Below, in pieces: positions 1 through 10,758 of a stretch of DNA of 64,000 bases. The notes beneath the pieces are model-generated. The model saw nothing but the letters and a program-made list of their open reading frames with translations. It did not search any database and was not told where the DNA came from. Numbering within the stretch: the stretch's first letter is position 1; every line of letters begins with the position of its first letter. The stretch comes from Eonycteris spelaea (lineage: Eukaryota > Chordata > Mammalia > Chiroptera > Pteropodidae). The DNA lies in assembly GCA_003508835.1 (NCBI GenBank), contig PUFA01000072.1:4066501-4130500 (forward strand), read 5' to 3'. A program made the position numbers and the translations under genes.

Positions 1-303
1 TTACCAGTGAATACGTTATCAAATATATTGATATCAGAGATTATGACCAATGAGTTTTAATATTTTCAGCCATAAGAGAATACACTAAAATCTTTTTCAA
101 TAAGTGTGATACTTTTTGACACAGTCACTTAAATGCTAACCAAAATATCAGCTTTCCAAAGTATCGGGCTTGCAGAAGAATCAGTATATGGATTTTTGAG
201 TCTAGGTTAGAAAAAAATTGTTTTAAGTTTTTGATGAAAAATAATTAAACGAAATTTGTATATCATATTCAGAAACTGAAACAATCTTATAAAAGTAAAA
301 TTA

Positions 304-309
304 TTTATT
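304..309 (-). promoter_or_regulatory. Poly(A) signal AATAAA of the ABCA8-like gene
   Basis: AATAAA on the minus strand lies about 255 bases downstream of the stop codon. Cleavage would be expected near 275-290. It is the first canonical hexamer after the stop that I found; the assignment is inference. Confidence 0.5.
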
Positions 310-562
310 CATCATTATACAGAAAAATAAAATCAGGGTGACCAGCAAAGATACAGATGAGGTGACTGGCAGGTAGGTGGGCTTAGTTAAGTGCCTGTCC
401 ATGTGGTCACTGCGTGCCCAGCACTCACTCTTCCTCTCTACCACATGAAAAAACATGTCAGTGATTATAATATAGTTTCTAAAAACATATATCGATGCTA
501 TAAAAATAAATGTCTTAAAAATCAACCAAAGGCTTGAATGGAAACACAGGGTATTTGGGGCT

Positions 563-661
563 TCAAGGCTCTTCCTGCGGGAGCAGCTTCCACTTCACTG
601 AGGGGTCAAGTTCATCATCGAAATTCTCCAGCTCCTGCTCCTTGGAGAGCTCCAGGAAAAC
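563..661 (-). CDS. ABCA8: ABCA8-like coding exon 38 (C-terminus)
   Basis: The last coding exon is 99 bases, with acceptor ACAG at 662-665 and stop TGA at 563-565. It encodes [20 protein letters not shown] and then [12 protein letters not shown], the typical tail of the ABCA8/9/10 group after regulatory domain 2. It is open and in phase with exon 37 (phase 0). Confidence 0.92.
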   Translation of the reverse strand, partial: VFLELSKEQELENFDDELDPSVKWKLLPQEEP

Positions 662-793
662 CTGTAATGAAGGGAAAAAATTAGGAGAGGGGTGTCACAC
701 TGCTTCCTGTAGCTCCAAGTGAGTGCAAAGAGTATGCACTTCCTGCATACTTACACTCCATGGATGATAGAAAAATCATGAAAACTGACCCAC

Positions 794-849
794 CTGCTCC
801 AGGGTGGACTGCGACAGGCTGTACTCCTCCAGGTCGTAGCTCTGTTTAA
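794..849 (-). CDS. ABCA8: ABCA8-like coding exon 37
   Basis: This 56-base exon encodes (V)KQSYDLEEYSLSQSTLEQ, part of regulatory domain 2 after NBD2. The acceptor is TGCAG and the donor GTGGGT. Its first codon is completed by the G that ends exon 36. It is open. Confidence 0.92.
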
Positions 850-861
850 CTGCACAAGGAT

Positions 862-2175
862 GGACACACATTAGGGGTGTCTATAGTTTATATCCAGGTG
901 GTTTTAGAAGTTGGCAGAGTACAAACGACATTTTTTAAAAAACTGAAATGAAAAGGTTACGACAAGAATCGTTCCCAGGTTAAGTACAGCATTCAGTTAG
1001 AAAGAACACCAATGCATTCACATAAGTTTGGAGGAAAAGGTGCTGACATTACACTCGCATGCTGCACAGGTTTTGAGGTCTCTTTTTAAAGGGGGAAAGG
1101 GTGCTGCGACAGCTCGTTCGCTGCAGGTGAGCCAGTGTTTTTGCGCATTCAGCACAGGAAGAGGTGGGAGGCAGACCCATTTTGAAAAGGGTCTCATCAG
1201 AAGATTGTCAGAAAGATGTCTTTGGTTTTCCAGGGAGCGGATAATCCTCACAGGCCTCTTCCCATCAATGCAGCTTGACCTAAATCAAGTTGAAAATACT
1301 TTTTTCCTGACCAAAGTGTCCTGAGCAGGGTAGTTAAAGCCCCGATAAGAGCCCAGCAGACTAGAAACACGCCACCAAGGGCACCAGGCCAATACTGGCC
1401 GCAGTGCCGACCTGGGGAGTGCTGCGAATGACCTTGTGGCCCAGAGCGTGTCTCTCCGAGAACTGAAAGAAGAGGCGTCACTGGGACCACAGATGTTATC
1501 AACAGGAGTAAGAAGAGTCTTCTAGAAGCAGGAACTCGAAGCTCTTCCTCGGGGAAGGTGACACGCAAGCGGAGATATCACTGAGCAGTGACAATGGAAA
1601 AGAGTACAGGGAGGGAAGGTCCGGCTAGCACAGGCAGAATTAGTGGGTGTGCATGGCAAGGGAAGCCATGTGCGCAGATCACAGATGAAGTGTGATCAGC
1701 CTTCAAGTGCATGTGGCACAAGAAGATTGTTTGAACGACGAGGCAAGAGGTCAGTTCTTAATACAATGCCTCGGGCAAGAATATAATCTGCAAGTCCACA
1801 GAAAACTTAATTTTAAATATGTAAACATCAATATTCCAAAGGAAAATATTTCCTTAAATGCATCTGTAACTGGGTTTGTACAGTATATATGTAAAAATAT
1901 ATATTGACTGACTTAGCTTGTACCAATATTATATATATACAAAAACACATAAAAACCCCCCACAAAGCGAAAGTAAAAATCACTCCGATTATTCCCCTCG
2001 CTCACACACAGAATCCCTCCACTTCCTTGATATTGTGCTCCAAAAATTCAAATTGAGATTTTAACTTTTAAATTTAATACATTATGTCACATTCCTTTTT
2101 GTCGTGCGGTTGGATTATTGTATGATTGGAAATGATCTGTTTTCAGGATCTTATGTCAAAGTTTCTCTCTCTTAC
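862..2175 (-). other. Intron 37; no recognised gene
   Basis: This is intron between exons 36 and 37. A stretch at about 1,020-1,560 is open in several frames and moderately GC-rich, but I recognise neither a protein nor a named repeat in it. From about 1,800 to 2,150 it is AT-rich with TATATA tracts. Confidence 0.5.
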
Positions 2176-2255
2176 CAGTCTCTAATTTGAAGAAAGCTTG
2201 GGCTAAAGGTCGTACATCCTCCACCGGCAACTTATAGACCATCAGAGACGAGTAC
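2176..2255 (-). CDS. ABCA8: ABCA8-like coding exon 36
   Basis: This 80-base exon encodes (R)[20 protein letters not shown] then FFKLET, the regulatory-domain-2 segment. The acceptor is CCCTCACAG and the donor GTAAGA. Phases match exons 35 and 37. It is open. Confidence 0.92.
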
Positions 2256-3594
2256 CTGTGAGGGGAGGGGAGAGAGAGGCTGATGCCACCTGTGGCAGAT
2301 GCCAACTGACAACAAACACATCTCTGGTCTTTATTTCTGTAAGTAAGAGTTGGTTTGGTGTAGGTGACATGCTTAGGGTGAATCCTAGTAATAATAATAA
2401 TAATAAAAACAAGCAGTTCACAAAGAGAACGAGATGGGAGAGCAAGACTCACTTAGCATCCCTGGACGGAGATGATCAGGAACGGCATCAATAAAATTTC
2501 CAGCTTTGCCAAAGTCACCTTCCGCCTTACTTTCTAAGCTGAACACTGATTCCTTGGCTGGCACTGACATGATGTAGTTTCGTGAAGTGTCCCAACTCAG
2601 GTAGACTCTAAGTCTGTTCTCTAGAGTATTCATATCTCTATCACCTTCCCCCCTGCTGCTCAAATTGCTTTCCTAAAATAGGATCATATGACTGAGTTTC
2701 TGATTAGGGAACTGGAAATCCCCAGGAATTCAGCAACAACATTTTTAAAATACTTTGTTTCTCAGATGTTTGTCTTTTCAATATTTGAAAATCAGGAGAT
2801 TTAGATTTCATTTCATAAGATACTATTTCATATATTTATGGAGCAATCATTATCATCTATTTGGCTTATTCCCTCTAACTTTATGATCTATTTCTATTCA
2901 GTCCTGGGCTGTACATTGAGTTATAGCATTGCTTTTATAGTTAGACTTCACTGTGGAAATATATTTGCAGGCCTTGTCATGATGACACATTTCCCTTTAC
3001 TGTTTTCTCTCCTAACTCCTAAATCATCTGTCTTCTGCAGTAAATTTTAGGTGTTAAAAATGACCCTAAATTTAATCTTTGATTATTTTTAGTGTATTAC
3101 TTTCACGAGAATTGTTTCATTACCGACATCTATATAAAGTTGGAAATATTAATAGATTTGAAATAATCAGCTTTACATCCTAATTCTGCCTCTTGTTAGC
3201 TGTCATGTGATCTAAACTTTCTATTAATTTCCTATTCGTAAATATAATAATTCCACTTATTAAGGTACTGCAAAGGTCAGAATCCCACAATGCCCTTTTG
3301 AGATCATCTCATTTTTCACTGGAATACCAGTGTCTACTTTGGAAAGTCTTGCTGAGGATTAAATAAGATAACACAAGACCAAGTAGTCCCTGGCACATAG
3401 TAGGAACACAACACGTACTACACCAGCTTTTACATCAGCTCCTCTTTAGTTTATTTTTTGCAGCAACCAACAAATCATTTATTTCTTTTAGGTTTCTTTT
3501 TGGGCTAAATGTGGACTCAAATGACTACAATTCAAAGCAGCTGACAAGGAAAAGCCACCTTTGACACCACATCAAAACCAGCCACCACCTTTAC
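2256..3594 (-). other. Intron 36; MIR-like 3' end near 3,270-3,410
   Basis: AT-rich intron with an (ATA)n run near 2,389-2,405. The stretch at about 3,340-3,410, ending in CCTGGCACATAGTAGG, looks like the 3' part of an ancient MIR or L2 element on the plus strand. The rest holds nothing I recognise. Confidence 0.5.
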
Positions 3595-3735
3595 CTTTCC
3601 TGCCGAGCAGCCTGGGGGAAAAGCCTCAGAATTTCACTGTGCAGGGGTTCCACTTGTGTGGGGGTTTTCACCTTCATCTCCAGCAGGTAAACCTTGCCAA
3701 ATTTGCTCTTCAGGTGCTGGATGGAGCCAATACAT
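3595..3735 (-). CDS. ABCA8: ABCA8-like coding exon 35
   Basis: This 141-base exon encodes [20 protein letters not shown] and then [20 protein letters not shown] and QAARQER. It covers the end of NBD2 and the start of regulatory domain 2. The acceptor is CTCTAG and the donor GTAAAG. It is open and in phase. Confidence 0.93.
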
Positions 3736-3920
3736 CTAGAGGTCGTAACAGAAAAAGAACGTGAATTGCAACAAGAATGTAAATTGCAACGTTTGTGACT
3801 CCTGATTCACTGCTAGTGTTAGCTCACGTGAGACCCAGCTGCAGCTCTTCACAGCTCTCTGCCCACAAACTCTCCCAGCCACACACCCAGGGTGAAGGGT
3901 GGACTTGGACGAACACCCAC

Positions 3921-4040
3921 CTCAGCCTTCCGCACACCATGATGGCCACGCGGTCACACACGGCCTCCGCCTCTGCCATGTAATGGGTGGTCAGGAGGGC
4001 GCCTCTCCCCGTGTTTTTAAAGGTGGCCCGGATCGCCTGC
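3921..4040 (-). CDS. ABCA8: ABCA8-like coding exon 34 (NBD2 H-loop)
   Basis: This 120-base exon encodes [20 protein letters not shown] then [20 protein letters not shown]. The H-loop histidine (TTHYMAEAE) that contacts the ATP gamma-phosphate is present. The acceptor is TTTAG and the donor GTGGGT. It is open. The familiar family text around VSGRLR here reads VCGRLR, a Ser-to-Cys change of unknown effect. Confidence 0.93.
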
Positions 4041-4481
4041 CTAAATTGTCAAGAGGATATTTAAATTAACGAAGACTTCTGTTTAATCAGGAATGGATAG
4101 AGAAAAGAATTTTTAACGGGTATGAATGTGAATAATTAGCAAAAAGAGATTAAGCAATTAGGGCTCTTAAGACGGCAGGTGGCATGAGGAAGGGCAAGCC
4201 AGGTGAGAGCTGTTACACTGGAGGCTGGCGTTAAAGGAGGGGTGCGAATGGGACACAGTATTTATTATGAGGCCGCAGTAAAGAGAGTGCCGAGCAAGAC
4301 ACTGTGTAAAGGCTTCGCAGAGAGGAACAGAATGATGCCGAATCAAACAGTGGAGTTGTCACAACCTAGTAAAGAGACCATAAACACACAATAAACATAC
4401 ACAACATCCCAAACCCTCATTCTGCCCCCACCTTTGCAACCCAATGAGAATTCCCGTTCTATGTGACGACCCTCTGTGATC

Positions 4482-4549
4482 GATGACTGTGTCATCACAT
4501 AGAAAAGAAGGCGATGATTGTGTCATTCTACGTGATGATTGTGTCATAT
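4482..4549 (+). repeat. Three near-identical 14-mers, GATGAYTGTGTCAT
   Basis: GATGACTGTGTCAT and then two copies of GATGATTGTGTCAT occur within about 70 bases of intron, spaced 30 and 24 bases apart. The array is short and imperfect, and I know no function for it. Confidence 0.7.
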
Positions 4550-4739
4550 CGTGTCACAGAGATGCACCATAGCTACCTAAATGATCATTGAGCAATTACA
4601 ATATCAGGGAAAGATCTTTTTTTTTTTTTTTTTTTGTAAAGTATTGACTTTACTAATGATATTAGGAGTTTTTTTTTTTTTTTTCTGCATTAAGAAACAG
4701 TTAAGGGACAATTTTTACAGGAGTAAATCAATTCACAGA

Positions 4740-4945
4740 TTTTTTCTTTTAGGCGAGGCAACCCTTGGTGACCTCACAGATTACAAGGACCTTGTCAGCT
4801 TACAATCCCTTATTTTTTATTTTTTACACCTACAGCACCTGGTCTTCCTAGGTGGTCTCCCATCCAAGTACTAACCAGGCCCGACCCTGCTTAGCTTTCG
4901 AGATCAGATGGGATTGGGCTTGTTCAGGGTGGCATGGCCATAGAC
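4740..4945 (-). mobile_element. 5S rRNA-derived SINE (fruit-bat MEG-R type), copy 1
   Basis: Read on the minus strand, 4831-4945 is a 5S rRNA-like head of about 115 bases: it starts GTCTATGGCCATGCCACC, contains GCTAAGCAGGGTCGGGC and keeps the C-box-like GGATGGGAGACC. A unique tail follows (AAGGGATTGTAAG, CAAGGTCCTTG, ATCTGTGAGGTC, GTTGCCTCGCC) and an A-rich 3' end. The same head and tail occur at 61.2 kb, so this is a dispersed retroposon and not a 5S gene. CAGATTT flanks both ends as a possible short target-site duplication. The MEG-RS/RL name is from memory. Confidence 0.88.
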
Positions 4946-5003
4946 AACTCCCAGATTTCTTGCAAAGCATCCATGAGGTCCCTGACCAGCTAGCGCTCCT
5001 CAC

Positions 5004-5098
5004 CACATCCGCTGCTGGCCCTCGGGGTCCATCCCGGTGGACGGCTCGTCCAGCAGCACCACCGGCGGGTTGCCCAGGATGCTCAGCGCGAAGCACAG
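5004..5098 (-). CDS. ABCA8: ABCA8-like coding exon 33 (NBD2 Walker B)
   Basis: This 95-base exon encodes [20 protein letters not shown] then [12 protein letters not shown]. Walker [14 protein letters not shown] with its catalytic glutamate is intact. The acceptor is TTGCAG and the donor GTGAGG. Third codon positions are almost all G or C, unlike exons upstream of exon 31. Confidence 0.93.
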
Positions 5099-5171
5099 CT
5101 GCAACCAGAGGAACAGCGCGTCTGGCACCCACCTGCGCGGGGCGCGGAGGAAGCCCCGGCCCCGGCCCTAC

Positions 5172-5247
5172 CTTTCTCTTGATTCCCTCCGACAAGGCCT
5201 TCACCGGCCGCTGCTGCTGGTCCTGCAGTGCGAGCGCCCCCAGCAAC
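5172..5247 (-). CDS. ABCA8: ABCA8-like coding exon 32 (NBD2 signature)
   Basis: This 76-base exon encodes LLGALALQDQQQRPVKALSE then GIKRK. ALSEGIKRK is the NBD2 ABC signature, in the variant (LSEGI for LSGGQ) usual for this subgroup. The acceptor is CTGCAG and the donor GTAGGG. It is open and CpG-rich. Confidence 0.9.
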
Positions 5248-5708
5248 CTGCAGGAAGGAGACAGCGAGCCGGTCAGGCTTCCGCCAGCGAGGAGAGCCGG
5301 CGGGAGGACCCGGGCCGCGCGGGGCCTGGCCGGGGAGCCGGGCTCAGAAACGTGCTTCTGGAAACAGACGCCAGGCCATCCGCAAACTGGCTTGGTTCCG
5401 TCACCCCCAAAAGATAGTTTTTCCTTTTAAAAGAATATAAGCACATGTCATGATCTCCAAATAGCTGTTCTATGCTAGCTTATACCTAAAGTTGAGTATT
5501 GAGACATTTTGCCAACGAAGAGTGACTTTTTCCTTTCCATGTTTAGTATGAGGAAAAATATAACACTTTGAAATCAGGGAAAAACAGTTTCTAATGGCTG
5601 ATCCGCCCAGCGTGCTCTGGTCAGCATTTAGAGTGTCCGGTCTTCAGGTTCCCAGGAAGGCTGTCACCCCCGGGCGTCTCCGGCACCCTCAGGTAGCGAG
5701 CAGGTGTG

Positions 5709-5724
5709 CCCCCCCCCCCCCCCC
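5709..5724 (-). repeat. C16 tract (G16 in the pre-mRNA) beside exon 31 donor
   Basis: An uninterrupted run of 16 C on the plus strand begins a few bases inside the intron after the exon 31 donor (GTACGCG). On the transcript strand it is a G16 run. Its length will be prone to sequencing and replication error. Confidence 0.9.
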
Positions 5725-5730
5725 GCGTAC

Positions 5731-5889
5731 CGTGTGATGGCGACAGCGGCGTCCGCTTTCCTCAGGCCTTTCACGGCGGCGAACACCTCCAGATGTTCCC
5801 TCACCGTCAGGTTGGGCCACAGCGTTCTCCTGAGGACAGTACCCCAGGGACTCGAGGGCGTCCCCCTCGCTGCTCCCTTTTAGAAGCAC
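5731..5889 (-). pseudogene. ABCA8: ABCA8-like exon 31 (NBD2 Q-loop), 2-base frameshift
   Basis: The exon opens in phase as [20 protein letters not shown] then ENA, so the Q-loop GYCPQENA is present. Family members continue LWPNLTVR; here the [20 protein letters not shown] text sits two bases out of frame (exon 159 bases, 161 expected), a 2-base deletion near 5,820. Acceptor TTGGCAG and donor GTACGC remain. The shifted frame stays open to the donor, so no stop lies in this exon, but the remaining NBD2 would be misread. Confidence 0.88.
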
Positions 5890-7943
5890 CTGCCAAGAAA
5901 AGTTCACTCTCAGACTCACCACCCGCATTGCTTTTCTGTGTTTCCATGACATCTCGCTCCTTACAAATGCAGAAAAACGAGAGAAAGTCTGAGATCTCAT
6001 TGGGTGTCATCACCTGCAGCCATGTGCGTTGGAGGGAGATTGTCAGTGCGTAGAGATATGGAGAGAAACGCACGCACACCCTAATCTAAGCTGAGGACCA
6101 TACATCTCACAAATGCGGTGTCTCGCCATCAAGGCCAAGAGTTATCTCCCATTTTTTCATCACACTCAGAAAGAAGTACATTAATTTAATTACTCGCTCT
6201 TCGGCTTCACTCACTGAGGAGAGGTTTTTCGAGAAATGCCCAGGCAACAAATACAGAGCAGCCTGAGATGGATGCGGTGCGCAATGGCAAAGCCAGCGCC
6301 GGGGCGTCTTGGAGTTTTCAGTCCGCTTGAGCGAATCAGGCAGTAAACGAGCAGAGAAATGAGTGAACAGAATGCAAACAGATGGGAATGGAAAACATTC
6401 CAGGAGGCCGGGGTGGAAAATAACAGGGGAAGTGATTTCGGGTAGGGTGGTCAGAGAAAGCCTGTCTGTTGAGGGAACGTTTCAGGGAACAGCAAGAAGG
6501 CACCTGCCCCGGAAAAGAAAACGAATGTGGGTCAGAGTTAAGCTCTGTGGAGGGGTGTCCTTAGACCAAAGGCAAAGAGGGGCAGCCAGGGGAGCGGGGG
6601 CGGGGGGGCATCCGGAGCAGAGAGTCCAAGGGGAGAGGAGAAAGATGTGGCAGAGGGGACACAGAGATCAGCAACTGCCCAGCACGGGAGGTTCCATCCC
6701 AGCTGCCATGCGGTGAGAGGCGTTGAAAGCATTGAAGCAGGACAGTGACATTGTTTATAAAGATCACAGTCGCAGATCTGACTAAAGCTGGTTTCATGAC
6801 ACCCGAATAGTCGGCTTATTAATTAAGATACTACTTACCTTTTAATATATTTCATTACAGCATAGGAGAGAAAGAGCAATCAAGGGGATCACTTTATAAA
6901 CTGTATAAATGTCTAACCAATGTACTCTATGCTTGAAACTAATAAGACATTAAAAAATATATTTCATTCTGATATATCAATGAACAATTACCTCTTTTCC
7001 CCCCTGCTTGATAATGAGAGATAAAACATTGATTTGGGTCCAGGTAGTGACTGATGGTGGTCTCGGCTGAACGAAGGAGGCCCGTTAGGGTTGGCTGAGC
7101 CACCGACATCGCCAAGAACTCCTGTTCTCACGTCGGCCTCAGAGGGACAGAGAACATTCTTTCTCCTACCTTTGTGGTGGGATACCCACCAACCACATTC
7201 CTGGTGGTCTTTTCCTTGTGGGTTGGACCACCAACCCGTCCCCTTGGTGAAGTTCCACAGATTTTCCACTGCCTCAGATTCCACTTTTCCCCTTTCCCTG
7301 GACACATTTTTCCAAAAGAGTTCTGAAGGTTTTCCATCTTCTACCACAGAAGGTGGGAAAAAAGTGCTTTCTCTATGCCTCATGTTGTCTCCCTGTCTCC
7401 CTCTCCTGTTGGTCTGGCCTCCTTCTACAGCTGAATTGTCTGCGTCATCTGTCGGCTGCCTATCTCTGTTGCTCGACCTCGAGACTTTTCTTGAAAACAT
7501 TCCCCCAAGATAACATATTTGTACCAAAATATGTGGTCTAGTACCTAAGTACTTTTACAGGACCATGAATATGATTGCTTAATAGGCTTTTTTTTTTTTA
7601 TCATTTTTATTCAAGATTGAAGCATTACATACTAGGAGGACGGTACTCATTGAAAGAGCAAATCCATTGTTTTATGGTGCTATAAATAAAATTTGTATGG
7701 ACTCTGATATTTTCTTCTTATCTAATACTAGACATTTCCTACAGATGCCTTTGAAGGCATGAATACTTATCCCCTTTCTGTGATTAACTTTTGTGTGTAT
7801 TAATGCGATAGTTTGTGATGTTATTTTTCTGCCACATGAATCATGTCAATCATCTAGTGATTAAATGAGACTTTTTGTTTTTGGAGTTGTAAAATTTATT
7901 TTGAGCACTACTGGATAACATATTTTCCTCATAATTCACCTAC
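5890..7943 (-). other. Intron 30, with an unexplained 179-codon ORF
   Basis: This intron separates exons 30 and 31. The segment at about 6,360-6,720 is purine-rich on the plus strand. The segment at 6,988-7,527 carries a 179-codon ATG-initiated minus-strand frame with a long plus-strand frame opposite it. I recognise no domain. The rest is AT-rich intron. Confidence 0.5.
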
Positions 7944-8035
7944 CTGTCCAGCAGTTGGTTTTGTGTCTCCACTTATCACCTTAATGGATGTACTTTTACC
8001 AGCTCCATTGTGTCCTAATAATCCTAGAACCTCAC
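7944..8035 (-). CDS. ABCA8: ABCA8-like coding exon 30 (NBD2 Walker A)
   Basis: This 92-base exon encodes (G)[20 protein letters not shown] then [10 protein letters not shown]. Walker [10 protein letters not shown] of NBD2 is complete. The acceptor is TTTCAG and the donor GTAGGT. Codon third positions are AT-rich, in contrast with the next exon. Confidence 0.94.
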
Positions 8036-8129
8036 CTGAAAGAAACAAAAAAAGGTTACATTCAATACCAATTGATTTTAAAAGCAAAATTAAGAATAAA
8101 ACAGTCTGAAATCTTGCTATGCGACAAGT

Positions 8130-8290
8130 GTTGTGCTATGTGCTTTGTTTATAGTAACTCATTTAATTGTCAACCCTCCCCAGAGGTAATTATCATATTT
8201 TCTTACATATTTGGGGATGGAAGCTCTTAGGGATGAGGTTTATTGCCCAAAGGCACACTGACAGGAAGTGACAAAGCCACTCTCGGAAGC
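8130..8290 (-). repeat. MIR-like SINE fragment, minus orientation
   Basis: AGTAACTCATTTAATTGTCA, GGGATGAGG, TTGCCCAAAGGCACAC and the following bases match the order of blocks in an inverted ancient MIR element. Heavily diverged. Confidence 0.6.
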
Positions 8291-8707
8291 TAGTAGGTAT
8301 GTCGTCTATCTCTGGTGATCATAAGCACTGTGAGATGTCACAAAAAAAGTCATCTAACATCTGCTGATCAAGCCTTCAGAATGTGCTGGCACACCCCATT
8401 AGTTCTCTTGTGAAAAATAATGAACATTAGGAGACAATCCTGTTCATTAAGTAGAAATGTCATGGTCTCAGTGGTTCATTTTAATAGAGCGCTTATGGTT
8501 TCCACGTAGATGTGACTAAACCTTATCCCTGGGCACGAGTTGATTAATTTCATTTAGAAATGCACCGTGTAAAAGCAGCGGTCATCGTCACCCTGTTGAT
8601 GAGTCTGTGTGTGAACCAAGAGTCAGTGTACAGAATGGTTCTCACCAAGAACCATAAAGCTCTGTGGAGGGCCCTGAGCCAAAAACGGAAGGGCCACTGT
8701 GTCTAAC

Positions 8708-8825
8708 CTTTCCTAACACAGAAAGAGACATTTCTTGTGGCTGTTTTCTTCTTCCTCTTGGAAAAGCAGTGTTTCCTCTTCCCTGTATACTCCTTGCGTA
8801 AACAGCTGGCAATGATGACTGGTTT
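8708..8825 (-). CDS. ABCA8: ABCA8-like coding exon 29
   Basis: This 118-base exon encodes [20 protein letters not shown] then [19 protein letters not shown]. It is the start of NBD2, with the beta-strand and basic insert typical of ABCA8/9. The acceptor is TTACAG and the donor GTTAGA. It is open and in phase. Confidence 0.93.
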
Positions 8826-9409
8826 CTGTAAATGACAAGAAAATCATGTCAGACCTTAATTTTCTCCATTAACCTTGAAAAAGCTCTATCCTTCCCCTTA
8901 GTTGGCTTCTTGCTACACAAAGCAGGCATCAAAGAAGATCTTCTACTAGGTGACCCATTCAATGGCCTTTCTCCCATCCTAGCATCTTGAGAACAGAAGC
9001 ATGGAGACTCGGAGAAGTACCAAGTCACCCTCAAAGAAGTACCAAATCACACAATAATATGCTGAAGACAGGACTTTGCCATGAATCTCACACAGTTACT
9101 TTCTCCAAGAAGCAGTGAATTGGTGTCACTTTGCTCAGTTTCTAAAATTTACAAGTTTTTTCTTGGCTTTTGCAATTTCAATTGCACTCCACTTTTTTTT
9201 TTTATTCTAAGAAAGATGAAGTGAGTTAACATAACTTTTAATCTGCTCATCTAGTGTAAAAATGATGACTACCTACTACAAGTAGTGATCCTCATTTGTA
9301 TGAATTGGAGAAACTCAAGATCATTTGAGAATGAGACTTGTAGATGGACCACTTTAACAGATAAACATTAGCGTTGTTTCATGAAATAACTACTTTGTAG
9401 GTTTTTTAC

Positions 9410-9530
9410 CTCATCAAAGTTTGTGGAACTCAAGGCATTTGCTGTTCTCACTCTTTCCATCTGAACATCTTCATCCTCCCCTTCTGGCTCTTCTGGGTTT
9501 TTACACACATCGCTGCTCTTTGGAGAAATT
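9410..9530 (-). CDS. ABCA8: ABCA8-like coding exon 28
   Basis: This 121-base exon encodes [20 protein letters not shown] then [20 protein letters not shown], the acidic cytoplasmic linker between the second membrane half and NBD2. The acceptor is TCCAG and the donor GTAAAA. It is open. Confidence 0.93.
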
Positions 9531-10666
9531 CTGGAGTCAAAACCATCCATTAGTAATTGATTTTGGGTTTTCATCCTTGTATCAAGAATACTGCATTCTT
9601 TAAATCATATACTTGAGTAGATTGTGTAATTAATAAACCATCATAATCTCTTTTCAGTTCAGTGAACCTTCCTTCCTTCATAACTTCTGTCAATGGTACT
9701 ACTAGACCATTGCTTCTGACACATCTTTCATTCTACTTATCTATAGAAACATTTTTAAAAAAAATATAGCAATAGGTAATTTAGTATCTATTATCTGACA
9801 AAGAATTTTAATATTACAGCTTAATGAAATAATTTTTATGAGAACCTTAGCTTTGACATCAACATGTTGGCATTATTATATTTTCACAAGGTCAGAATAT
9901 TTGAAGCCAGATGCTCCCCACTAAATAGGTAAGATGCCTGACCTTCTATTAAGCTTGGCCATTTTTTCGGACTATGTGTCAGATTCACTCTTTCTCCTCT
10001 GTTCTAACTCTGTCCCTCATACCCAGAATATAGCTCATTCTATTCTCTTTTTCTTCAACCTAATATCCCATATTGATCTTAGAAGATTTCTTAAAGGTCT
10101 TCTTTCATCTTGGAAATCTCCCACCCAACTATCTGTGGAAGCTAAAGGTAAAACTGATGTGGTATAGGAGACACAGAGAGAATAAGATGCATATAGATGT
10201 ATCTATGAATAGTGCAAAAAATAAAGTCTCGGCTTTTAAGTTCCATTCATAATTGAACAAGTCTATGATCCACAAGTTGAGCTTCTCATCACCACAGGAA
10301 AAGAGCATAGTTATTGCTATCTTTGACCTAATGATCATTCTATTCTTACTTTCTCGAGGGGCAGCATTCCTTCCACTGCCCATCTATCCAAATTAATTGT
10401 TATTTAAACTGAACTAGCTGCACGTAACTTTCCCCAGTGTTCCACTGCACACAGTGTCAGATAGAGCTCTTCATATTTAATGTTTTAAGTCTGTTTCCTC
10501 CTTTGGTTTAGGTACCTTGATCTCTATTACTTGTATTGGCACATAGTTCCTACCCCAGCTTATCCAGCACTTGGCGCTTGTGTGTTAGTGGATTCATTTA
10601 CATATGAGAAAATATTTAAAAATATTTATCACTGAAATGAAAGAACTCAATTTGATTTCTCCCAAC
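9531..10666 (-). other. Intron 27; nothing recognised
   Basis: AT-rich intron. I recognise no exon, RNA gene or named repeat here. Short open frames near 9,934-10,383 on either strand lack any protein similarity I know. Confidence 0.4.
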
Positions 10667-10758
10667 CTAAAGACGGGATCCTTTCTCATCGATTTCTTTC
10701 CAAACTTCCATTCCAGACATCGTAGAATAAAAACAAAGATGATAAAATGAAGGAAAGG
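10667..10758 (-). CDS. ABCA8: ABCA8-like coding exon 27 (last membrane helix)
   Basis: This 92-base exon encodes [20 protein letters not shown] then [11 protein letters not shown]: a hydrophobic helix, the last of the second membrane half, followed by basic cytoplasmic residues. The acceptor is TTCCTAG. The donor GTTGGG is a weaker match than most others here. It is open. Confidence 0.9.

Noticed and set aside
4852..5440. Long plus-strand open frames (up to 192 codons)
   Set aside because: They lie opposite GC-rich exons 32-33 and the SINE. They have no domain, and the minus strand carries the conserved ABC motifs.
5731..5889. Programmed ribosomal frameshifting as an explanation for the lesions
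   Set aside because: Several unrelated indels and stops in five exons, without slippery sites, fit decay better.
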